36,632 nt of DNA. Source: Rhodospirillales bacterium (lineage in GTDB: Bacteria; Pseudomonadota; Alphaproteobacteria; Rhodospirillales; Magnetospirillaceae). A program made the translations under genes and the position numbers. The stretch is from assembly GCA_015654615.1 (NCBI GenBank), contig JAATGN010000248.1, forward strand, positions 1 to 36,632, read 5' to 3'. Positions 8,001-14,698 of the stretch are shown piece after piece (position 1 is the first letter of the stretch; every line of letters starts with the position of its first letter). Below the pieces are notes generated by a model. It searched no databases, had not been told where the DNA came from, and saw nothing but the letters and a program-made list of their open reading frames with translations.

Positions 8001-8022
8001 ACCGGGCGCGCAAAGGCCCGGT
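8001..8022 (+). promoter_or_regulatory. Intergenic hairpin between cooS and cooC
   Basis: ACCGGGC (8001-8007) and GCCCGGT (8016-8022) form a perfect 7-bp stem with the loop GCGCAAAG. It starts 13 nt past the cooS stop and ends 22 nt before the cooC start, ahead of the GGGGAGG ribosome site. It has no T-run. It could protect the cooS 3' end or lower expression of the accessory genes. Confidence 0.4.
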
Positions 8023-8044
8023 CCCCTCTCGGGGAGGTCAAGGG

Positions 8045-8839
8045 ATGAAACTGGCAATCACCGGCAAGGGCGGCGTCGGCAAGACGACGCTGGCGGGGCT
8101 GCTGGCGCGGGCTTACGCGGCGGAGGGCCGGCGGGTCATCGCCGTCGACGCCGATCCCGACGCCAATCTCGCCTCGGCGATCGGCGTGCCGGCCGACCGC
8201 TACGCGGCCCTGACCCCGATCTCGAAGATGAAGGACCTGGCCCGCGAGCGCACCGGCGCCGCCGACGGCTTCGGCTCCCTGTTCATTCTCAATCCCCAGG
8301 TCGAGGATCTTCCCGAAAAATTCTCGGTCGAACACCAAGGCGTGCATCTGCTCGTCATGGGGACGGTGGATCACGGCGGAACCGGCTGCGTCTGCCCGGA
8401 GCACACCCTGGTCCGCCGCCTGCTGAAGCATCTGCTGTTCGACCGCCGGGACGTGGTCATTCTCGACATGGAGGCCGGGATCGAGCATCTGGGACGGGCG
8501 ACGGCGGAGTCGGTCGACCTTCTGCTGGTGGTGGTCGAACCCGGCCAGCGCAGCCTGCAGACCGCCCGGCAGATCGAACGGCTGGCCGCCGACATCGGGC
8601 TGCGGCGCGTCGTCTTCGTCGCCAGCAAGGTCGATGGCGAGGCCGACCGCGCCTTCCTGGCCGCCGCCCTGCCGGCCGACCGTTTCCTCGGCAGCCTGTC
8701 GCTGAACGAGGCCATCCGCGACGCCGACCGGCTGGGGGTGGCGCCCTACGACCTGGGCGGCGCCATGGTCGGCGAGGCCCTGGCCATCAAGACCAGGCTG
8801 GACGCCTTTTCCGTGGAGGCGGCCCCATGTGCCAGATGA
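8045..8839 (+). CDS. cooC: CODH nickel-insertion ATPase CooC
   Basis: A 264-residue MinD/SIMIBI-class P-loop ATPase that drives nickel insertion into the CooS C-cluster. The deviant Walker A GKGGVGKTT (residues 7-15) opens the protein. The CxC metal-binding pair is Cys115-Val-Cys117 (in GTGCVCPEHTL), and the Walker B-like VVILDMEAGIEHLGR follows. GGGGAGG lies upstream of the ATG. Its 3' end overlaps the cooT start by 13 nt, which suggests translational coupling. Confidence 0.95.
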   Translation: MKLAITGKGGVGKTTLAGLLARAYAAEGRRVIAVDADPDANLASAIGVPADRYAALTPISKMKDLARERTGAADGFGSLFILNPQVEDLPEKFSVEHQGVHLLVMGTVDHGGTGCVCPEHTLVRRLLKHLLFDRRDVVILDMEAGIEHLGRATAESVDLLLVVVEPGQRSLQTARQIERLAADIGLRRVVFVASKVDGEADRAFLAAALPADRFLGSLSLNEAIRDADRLGVAPYDLGGAMVGEALAIKTRLDAFSVEAAPCAR

Positions 8840-9036
8840 AGGTCAGGATCTCGGCCGTCGGCGCGGACGACCTGCTGATCGAGGACGTGACCGCGGTCGA
8901 GGCGCGGGACGGCGCCGTGACGGTGACCAGCTTCTTCGAGCCGCCGCGCGTCTTCGCCGCCGCGGCGATTCAATCCATCGACTGCCTGCGCGGCACCATC
9001 GTCGTCGGGCCGGCCGAGCAGGGAAAACGGACATGA
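8827..9036 (+). CDS. cooT: CODH nickel-binding accessory protein CooT
   Basis: A 69-residue protein beginning MCQMKV. CooT-family proteins are small, start with MCxxKV and bind nickel through Cys2. The rest (IEDVTAVEARDGAVTVTSFF and an Ile-rich end, IDCLRGTIVV) fits the family's single small beta domain. It overlaps cooC by 13 nt, and its stop shares ATGA with the cooJ start. The gene lies out of frame with cooC, within the short window expected for cooCTJ. Confidence 0.9.
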   Translation: MCQMKVRISAVGADDLLIEDVTAVEARDGAVTVTSFFEPPRVFAAAAIQSIDCLRGTIVVGPAEQGKRT

Positions 9037-9404
9037 CGGTCGATTCCGAGATCGAGAAGCTGCGGATTCTGCTGCCCCATTGGGGCGAGCACAACGATCA
9101 GCATCTCGAGGACATGCGGCGCTGGCGGCGGGCTCTTGGGAAAGACGCGCCGGAAGCGGCCGCCCGTCTCGACGACGCCATCGAACGGATGGAGGCCGCC
9201 GGCCGGGCTTTCCTCGCCGCGCTGGCCGCACTGGAGGAAACGGCGCCGCCGCACGGGCATGACCATGATCATCGCCATGGACATGACCATGATCATCGCC
9301 ATGGACATGACCATGACCATTGCCACGACCACGGCCACGGCCACGGCGGACGGCACCGGCACCTCAGTCCCGCAGATCCCGAAGAAGATCGATCTGGCGA
9401 ATAA
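9033..9404 (+). CDS. cooJ: CODH nickel chaperone CooJ, histidine-rich
   Basis: A 123-residue nickel chaperone. The N-terminal helical part has the HWGEHNDQHLEDM motif (residues 16-28), and the C-terminal third is a His/Asp tail of repeated HGHDHDHRHGHD-type units. CooJ supplies nickel for CooS maturation. The tail is encoded by an almost exact 24-bp tandem repeat starting at 9258. The start overlaps the cooT stop (ATGA). The last 41 nt overlap the convergent cooA gene. Confidence 0.93.
   Translation: MTVDSEIEKLRILLPHWGEHNDQHLEDMRRWRRALGKDAPEAAARLDDAIERMEAAGRAFLAALAALEETAPPHGHDHDHRHGHDHDHRHGHDHDHCHDHGHGHGGRHRHLSPADPEEDRSGE
9258..9325 (+). repeat. 24-bp tandem repeat in cooJ
   Basis: Two identical 24-bp units (9258-9281, 9282-9305), each starting CATGACCATGATCATCGCCA, are followed by a third, diverging unit from 9306. 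Each unit encodes eight residues of the His/Asp nickel tail. Slippage here would lengthen or shorten the tail in steps of eight residues without shifting the frame. Confidence 0.85.
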
Positions 9405-10008
9405 GCAGATGGGTGCGGTCCACCCTCTCCACGGCCCCTTTCCTGAACAATTCGTTGAGAATGTACGACGTCGACTGGCGCGTCGCGCAGACGATGGTGG
9501 AGAGTTCCTCGATGTTGAAATCCAGTTCGACGACGACGCCCTTCTCGCTGGCCTTTCCCTTTTTTTCCGCCAGGTCGAGCAGCAGGCCGGCCACGCGGTA
9601 ACGGACGTCGCGGAACGCCACGGCCTGCAGCGTCTCCATGATGTCGCCGAAGAACCGCCCGACCAGCGCGATGCAGCCCAGCGCGATTTCCGGAACCTGG
9701 ATGACGATGTCCCGGAATTGATGCCGCGTTATGAAGAGAATTTCGGTGTCCTCGCGCGCCTCGACGATGGCGTCGGAGTGCGTCGCGAAGATGTCCCCCG
9801 GATTCAGGAAAAACAAAGAAAACTCTTTTCCTTCATAAGACAGATAAACGCGTAGCATTCCCGACAATACGAAAAACACGCCATCTCTTTCGGCTCCATC
9901 CGAACGGAGCGTGGTGCCTGCGCTGTATTTTATCTTCGAGAACCTGTCGAAGAATTGTTTTTTCTCCGGCTGACGGAGAAGAGCCAAGAGATCGAATGAC
10001 GTTTGCAT
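9364..10008 (-). CDS. cooA: CooA-like CO-sensing Crp/Fnr family regulator
   Basis: A 214-residue CRP/FNR-family protein, colinear without gaps to R. rubrum CooA over the first 80 residues: shared FF.RF.SKI, RVYL, E.SLF(F/Y)L and the sequence GDIFATHS at 71-78. His77, the ferrous heme ligand in R. rubrum CooA, is in place. Cys75, the ferric ligand, is Ala here, and Pro2 is Gln. The recognition helix (ATRQSTSYILNEL) keeps the RQ(T/S)TS core. G+C is clearly lower than in the coo operon. It should activate the operon when CO binds heme; the ligand change means redox behaviour may differ. Convergent with cooJ. Confidence 0.85.
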   Translation of the reverse strand: MQTSFDLLALLRQPEKKQFFDRFSKIKYSAGTTLRSDGAERDGVFFVLSGMLRVYLSYEGKEFSLFFLNPGDIFATHSDAIVEAREDTEILFITRHQFRDIVIQVPEIALGCIALVGRFFGDIMETLQAVAFRDVRYRVAGLLLDLAEKKGKASEKGVVVELDFNIEELSTIVCATRQSTSYILNELFRKGAVERVDRTHLLIRQIDLLRDLRD

Positions 10009-10237
10009 TCCACATTCCCTCAGATCGGGAGATATTCTTTAACAATACCGTATTTTCGGCCCGCACGATAGCATTAGGCCGAATGACATAGGAGGTTCGA
10101 CAGGCGAGGCCGCGGCGCGCGGCGGACGCGCCGTCCCATGGGCTGGGACGCCTCTTTGTGGACAGAGGGTGGATTCCGGGCCCCCTGATGCCGCATCATG
10201 GCGGCCGCGCCATCGCCCACCACGCCGGGAGCCCGCC

Positions 10238-11533
10238 ATGTACGACCTGATCTTGCGCCAAGCCAACCTGTCCGACGGACGCTCCGGCGTCGACATCGGC
10301 GTCAGGGACGGGCGCATCGCCGCCATCGGACCGGGCCTGGCCGGTCCGGCCGGAACGGAAATCGACGCGGCCGGACGGCTGGTCTCCCCGCCGTTCGTCG
10401 ATGCGCATTTCCACCTGGATTCGGCGCTGTCGCTGGGACAGCCTAGGCTGAACCGCTCGGGGACCCTGCTCGAGGGCATCGCCTTGTGGGGCGAGGCGAA
10501 ACCGTCGCTGAGCGTCGAGACGCTGGTCGAGCGCGCCCTGCGCTATTGCGATCTGGCGGTGGCGCAGGGTCTGCTGGCCATCCGCAGCCATGTCGACGTC
10601 GGCGACCCCCGCCTGGTCACCGTCGAAGCGCTGCTGCATGTGCGGGAAAGGGTCCGGCCCTATCTCGACCTGCAGCTCGTCGCCTTTCCGCAGGACGGCT
10701 ATCTACGCGGCCCCGGCATCGCCGAAAGCCTCGACCGCGCGCTGTCCATGGGCGTCGACGTGGTGGGCGGCATCCCGCATTTCGAACGGACGATGGCCGA
10801 CGGCGCCCTATCGGTCGAACGGCTCTGCCGGATCGCCGCCGAACGCGGGCTGCCGGTCGACATGCATTGCGACGAAAGCGACGACCCGCTGTCGCGCCAC
10901 ATCGAGACGCTGGCCGCCGAGACGATCCGCCACGGCCTGCAGGGCCGCGTCGCCGGCTCGCATCTGACCTCGATGCATTCCATGGACAATTATTACGTCT
11001 CCAAGCTGATCCCGCTGATCGCCGAAGCCGGCATCCACGCCATCGCCAATCCCCTCATCAACATCACGCTGCAAGGCCGCCACGACACCTATCCCAAACG
11101 CCGCGGCATGACCCGCGTCCCCGAACTGATGGCGGCCGGCGTCAATGTCGCCTTCGGCCATGACTGCGTGATGGACCCCTGGTATTCCCTGGGCTGCGGC
11201 GACATGCTGGAGGTCGCCCACATGGCGGTCCACGTCGGGCAGATGACCTCGCTGGCCGCCATGCAATCCGCTTTCGACGCCGTCACGGTCAATGCGGCCA
11301 AGGCGCTGGGACTGGAGGGCTACGGCCTCGACATCGGCTGTCACGCCGACTTCGTCGTCCTGCAGGCCCGCGACCCGATCGAGGCGATCCGCCTCAAGGC
11401 GCATCGCCTCGCCGTCATCCGCCGCGGCAAGGTGATCGCCCGCTCGGCGCACAAGGTCAGCGAACTGATGCTCGACGGCCGGCCCCGGCACCTGGACACG
11501 GCGGGTTATGCGCCGCCCGCCGGGAATCTTTGA
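10238..11533 (+). CDS. Cytosine deaminase-like amidohydrolase (CodA family)
   Basis: A 431-residue metal-dependent amidohydrolase very similar in plan to E. coli CodA, which turns cytosine into uracil and ammonia. It shows the metal motif HFHLD (His57/His59), HVDVGDP, IPHFE, DMHCDESDD with His210 and the acid-base Glu213, SHLTSMHS, the strongly conserved GRHDTYPKRRGMTRV, and FGHDCVMDPW with His308 and Asp309. All catalytic positions of CodA have counterparts. ATG 10238 has GGGAG upstream. The neighbouring BMP-type importer suggests a nucleobase salvage role. Close relatives act on isocytosine or triazine-like rings, so the exact substrate is open. Confidence 0.85.
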   Translation: MYDLILRQANLSDGRSGVDIGVRDGRIAAIGPGLAGPAGTEIDAAGRLVSPPFVDAHFHLDSALSLGQPRLNRSGTLLEGIALWGEAKPSLSVETLVERALRYCDLAVAQGLLAIRSHVDVGDPRLVTVEALLHVRERVRPYLDLQLVAFPQDGYLRGPGIAESLDRALSMGVDVVGGIPHFERTMADGALSVERLCRIAAERGLPVDMHCDESDDPLSRHIETLAAETIRHGLQGRVAGSHLTSMHSMDNYYVSKLIPLIAEAGIHAIANPLINITLQGRHDTYPKRRGMTRVPELMAAGVNVAFGHDCVMDPWYSLGCGDMLEVAHMAVHVGQMTSLAAMQSAFDAVTVNAAKALGLEGYGLDIGCHADFVVLQARDPIEAIRLKAHRLAVIRRGKVIARSAHKVSELMLDGRPRHLDTAGYAPPAGNL

Positions 11534-11640
11534 GGTCACTGAGCATAATCCCGGGCACACACAGATGCAGCAAAACCCAAGCCGTCATGCGCGGGACCTG
11601 ATCCGGCCATCCACGTCGCATGGGCAGATCCCGTTGCCTT

Positions 11641-11739
11641 TAGAGCGCGATGCCTTAAATCGGCATCACGCTCTGGCTTTTCTTGATGTCCGCCGGGGGC
11701 GCGCGCCTCCGCGCGCTTGACCGCGGCCTCAATGGCCGC
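11641..11739 (+). repeat. Dispersed 100-nt repeat, copy A
   Basis: Starts TAGAGCGCGATGCCTTAAAT and recurs at 24153-24252 with a few differences. The first 35 nt form a hairpin (GAGCGxGATGCC / GGCATCxCGCTC). TCTTGATGTCC, a GCGCGCGCCTCCGCGCGC block and a GGCCTCAATGGCC block follow. It is non-coding and has no transposase next to it. Confidence 0.75.
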
Positions 11740-11766
11740 CAGAGCGGGCCGGATGCCGGATATTTT

Positions 11767-11944
11767 GAACCACCAAGACACCAAGGCACCAAGGCGCTTC
11801 CTGAAATATCGGACTTGCGGATTGTGAACGGTCATTCCTTTGCGCCGCAGGCCTTCCTCCGCTCATCCGGCGAGCGTCGTCGGACGGTCGGGCAATGCCT
11901 GTGGTCGATTCCGTCCCCTTGGTGCCTTGGTGCCTTGGTGGTTC
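11767..11944. repeat. Inverted pair of 28-nt CCAAGG-rich arms
   Basis: The arm at 11767-11794 is made of ACCAAGG-type units (ACACCAAGGCACCAAGG). It is matched at 27 of 28 positions by the reverse complement of 11917-11944 (CCTTGGTGCCTTGGTGCC). The arms are 122 nt apart, and the spacer is not itself palindromic. Transcribed, it would give a long stem with a large loop. Confidence 0.75.
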
Positions 11945-12195
11945 CTCAATACCTCAGAACGCACTGGAACGAGGAGGATATGCTCCAAAAAAATTAAGTT
12001 AATTCAAGTTCCTCGTCTCAGTGGAAGGGCCGGCCGCGTCCTTCCGGCCTGAATGGCCGGGACGAGCCCGGCCATGACGGAAAAAGCGACTTTCCGTCTT
12101 CCTTGTACGTTGCTCCCCTTGCTTTTGGAACACTGCAACCATCGGTAATTGCCCATTTTTTAAGCTTGACAATTTATTAGGCAAATAGTCAGGTT

Positions 12196-12209
12196 TGACC
12201 AGTTGGTCA
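12196..12209. promoter_or_regulatory. Palindromic operator candidate before the BMP operon
   Basis: TGACCA GT TGGTCA is a perfect 6-2-6 dyad ending 23 nt before the ATG at 12233, downstream of the TTGACA at 12166. Dyads of the form TGGTC/GACCA are typical of GntR-type operators. No GntR gene lies in the window, so the regulator would act from elsewhere. Confidence 0.45.
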
Positions 12210-12232
12210 GGAAACAGGGGGGTCATCGGCTC

Positions 12233-13213
12233 ATGTCTCACGCACTGTCACGACGAACATTCTTGCTGACATCGACGATCGGCAGTCTGGCGCTCACCGC
12301 CCCCAGGCTCTTCGCCCAGGAAAAACTGAAGGTGGCGGGCATTCACGCCTCTCCCGTCGAAAACGCCTGGAACTCCCGCCTGCACGAAGCCCTGCAGGCG
12401 GCGGCCAAAGACGGCGTCATCGATTATGTCTTCTCGGAAAGCGTTTCGGCCACCGACTATCCGCGGGCCATGCGCGAATATGCCGAACAGGGCCACAAGC
12501 TGATCGTCGGCGAGTCCTACGCCGTGGAGACCGCGGCGCGCCAAGTGGCGGCGGACTACCCGGCCACGACCTTCCTGATGGGGTCCAGCGGCAAGCCGGC
12601 CGGCGACAATTTCGGAAAGTTCGGCACCTGGAACCACGAAGCCGCCTATCTGGCCGGCATGCTGGCCGGCCCGCTCAGCAAATCGGGCACCTTCGGGGCG
12701 GTCGGCGCCATTCCGATTCCCGAGGTCAATATCCTGATCAACGCCTTCCGGGCCGGCGTCCGCGACGTCCGGCCCAATGCGAAATTCCTGATCGGCTTCA
12801 TCGGCACCTTCTTCGATCCGCCGAAGGCCCGCGAAGCCGGCCTCGCCCAGATCGACGCCGGCGCCGACATCCTGTTCGGCGAACGCATCGGCACGGCCGA
12901 CGCCGCCAAGGAAAAGGGCATCAAATGCGTCGGCTCCTTGCTGGACTACACGCCGCGCTATCCGGATACCGTCTTCGCCAACGCCATGTGGTATTTCCGT
13001 CCCAGCCTCGACGCGGTGATCGCCGACATCAAGGCCGGCGCCAAGACCGGCAAGGATTACAGTTCCGCCAGTTTCATGAAGGCCGGCGGCAACGACATCA
13101 TTTTCACCAAGGCGATGGTGGTGGCCGATTCGATCGCGCCGATGGAAGCCAGACGCGCCGCCATCCGCGCCGGCAGCTTCACCGTCCCGGTCGACCCGAG
13201 CGAACCCAAATGA
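12233..13213 (+). CDS. BMP-family ABC transporter substrate-binding protein, Tat signal
   Basis: A 326-residue BMP/PnrA-like periplasmic binding protein. The N-terminus has a twin-arginine signal (SRRTFLLTS, then a hydrophobic stretch ending at LFAQ), so it is likely exported folded. The mature part shows the family's SESV, GESYAVETAA, GTWNHEAAYLAGMLAG and GAVGAIPIPEVN blocks. BMP proteins bind nucleosides or purine bases; related proteins in alphaproteobacteria bind adenine-type ligands. It heads the operon with the amidase, the ATPase and two permeases. The ATG 12233 start fits the signal peptide. Confidence 0.88.
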   Translation: MSHALSRRTFLLTSTIGSLALTAPRLFAQEKLKVAGIHASPVENAWNSRLHEALQAAAKDGVIDYVFSESVSATDYPRAMREYAEQGHKLIVGESYAVETAARQVAADYPATTFLMGSSGKPAGDNFGKFGTWNHEAAYLAGMLAGPLSKSGTFGAVGAIPIPEVNILINAFRAGVRDVRPNAKFLIGFIGTFFDPPKAREAGLAQIDAGADILFGERIGTADAAKEKGIKCVGSLLDYTPRYPDTVFANAMWYFRPSLDAVIADIKAGAKTGKDYSSASFMKAGGNDIIFTKAMVVADSIAPMEARRAAIRAGSFTVPVDPSEPK

Positions 13214-13279
13214 CCAGAGGCCGTTTCCTGTCCGGGGGGAGGAGTCTTCCCCCGAACCGGGGAGCCTCGCTCCACTGAG

Positions 13280-14698
13280 ATGACCGAACCCCTCGACGGC
13301 CTCGCCCTGGCGGCGGCGATCCGCTCCGGCCGCACCACCGCGACCGCGGCGATGGATGCGGCGCTGTCGCGGGCCGACGACTGCGCGCCTTTGGGCGCCA
13401 TCCGGCATTTGGCCGCCGACCTCGGCCGGGCCCGGGCGGCGCGGACCGACGCCGATCCCCAGCGCCGATCGGATGAGAGGGCCGCCTTTCTCGGGGTGCC
13501 CTTCCTGATGAAGGACCTCGGCGCGGCGGCCGAGGGTTTGCCGATCGTCTGTTCCTCCCGCGCCATTCCGCCGGTGCCCGCCGCCGCCGATTCGGACCTG
13601 GTCCGCCGGTTCCGGCAGGCCGGCCTGATTCCTTTCGGGGTCACCACGGTGCCGGAATTCGGCCTTTCGCTGTCCTCGGAACCGGCCATCGGGCCGATCG
13701 TGCGCAATCCGCTGGATCCGGCCCGGACGCCCGGCGGATCCTCGGGCGGCGCGGCGGCGGCGGTCGCCGCCGGCATCACCGCCCTGGCCCATGCCACCGA
13801 CGCCGGCGGATCCATTCGCGTCCCGGCCGCCTGCTGCGGCCTGGTCGGATTGAAGCCGACGCGCGGGGCGATTCCGGCCGGTCCCGGCTTCGGCAACCAT
13901 CTGGGCGGCCTCGTCTCGGAACTGGTCGTCAGCCGTTCGCTCCGCGACACCGCGGCGATCCTGGACTGTTGCGCCGGCCACGCCCGGGGCCCCTGTCCCG
14001 ATCCCGACCTCGGCGGACCGCTGCGCGAACGCCTGGACCACGCTCCGGCGCCGCGGCGGATCGGCCTCTGCCTCGAGGCGCCGACGGGCGGCGGCATCGG
14101 GCCGGCCCAGCGGGATGCGGTCCGCCATGCCGGCGACGTCCTCCGCTCGGCCGGTCATCGGATCCACGACATCGCCCCGGACCGCCTGCTGCCGTTGATC
14201 GAGGATGCGGCCCTTGTCTTCGACCGGATCATTTCGGTCAATCTGGCCCGGCTGCTCGACGATCTGTCGGAGGTCGAACCCCTGTCGGCCGCCGTCGCCC
14301 GTCGCGGCCAGGCCATCACCGCCCGCGACCTGCAGGCGGCGGAATTGACCGGCGTCCGCGTGGCGCATGGCCTCTGGACCCTGTTTGCCGAGGTCGACGT
14401 GCTTCTCACCCCGATGCTGAGCGGACCGCCGCCGCCGCTGGGCTCCTTCCCGACCGATCATGGCGACGTCGCCCTGCACTGGCGCCGCATGGCCGAGTGC
14501 GCCCCCTTCGCCACGCTCGCCAATGTCGCCGGCACCCCGGCGCTGTCGATTCCGCATGGCCTCTCGGACGGCCTGCCGCTGTCCGTCCAGCTGATCGGCC
14601 CGATGGCCGCCGATGGCCTTCTGCTGCGGCTGGCCCGCCGGCTTCAGGCGGCGCAGCCCTGGCATTTCGCCGCTCCGATCGCCGGACTGCCGGCATGA
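13280..14698 (+). CDS. Amidase signature family hydrolase
   Basis: A 472-residue amidase-signature enzyme. The Ser-cisSer-Lys triad is visible: Lys78 in FLMKDLG, Ser154 in the GGSSGG loop, and nucleophile Ser178 in DAGGSIRVPA; the following CCGLVGLKPTRG is the classic signature. It lies between the binding-protein gene and the ATPase gene, and overlaps the ATPase start by 4 nt (ATGA), so it is made with the transporter. It probably hydrolyses an amide or ureide related to the imported compound. Substrate unknown; a GatA role is unlikely because gatB and gatC are absent. Confidence 0.87.
   Translation: MTEPLDGLALAAAIRSGRTTATAAMDAALSRADDCAPLGAIRHLAADLGRARAARTDADPQRRSDERAAFLGVPFLMKDLGAAAEGLPIVCSSRAIPPVPAAADSDLVRRFRQAGLIPFGVTTVPEFGLSLSSEPAIGPIVRNPLDPARTPGGSSGGAAAAVAAGITALAHATDAGGSIRVPAACCGLVGLKPTRGAIPAGPGFGNHLGGLVSELVVSRSLRDTAAILDCCAGHARGPCPDPDLGGPLRERLDHAPAPRRIGLCLEAPTGGGIGPAQRDAVRHAGDVLRSAGHRIHDIAPDRLLPLIEDAALVFDRIISVNLARLLDDLSEVEPLSAAVARRGQAITARDLQAAELTGVRVAHGLWTLFAEVDVLLTPMLSGPPPPLGSFPTDHGDVALHWRRMAECAPFATLANVAGTPALSIPHGLSDGLPLSVQLIGPMAADGLLLRLARRLQAAQPWHFAAPIAGLPA

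Larger units (their letters stand above)
11534..12232. other. 699-nt intergenic stretch made of repeats
   Basis: No convincing gene. It holds the dispersed repeat at 11641-11739, the inverted 28-nt arms at 11767-11794 and 11917-11944, and a perfect 9-bp hairpin (ATGGCCGGG / CCCGGCCAT, 12053-12075) of the kind scattered in many alphaproteobacteria. The last 100 nt are AT-richer, with TTGACA at 12166-12171 and the palindrome at 12196-12209, and probably form the promoter of the BMP operon. Confidence 0.6.

Noticed and set aside
9258-9325. Possible CRISPR-like repeat
   Set aside because: The units are directly adjacent with no spacers and encode the His tail of CooJ in frame.
10009-10110. Second CooA site upstream of cooA
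   Set aside because: TGTC half sites are present but in direct, not inverted, orientation and with wrong spacing.
12248-14665. Very long open frames antisense to the amidase, cooS, lysR and the helicase gene
   Set aside because: They are mirror frames of GC-rich genes: Gly/Arg/Asp/Gln-rich with no domain motifs, and the opposite strand has clear family motifs throughout.
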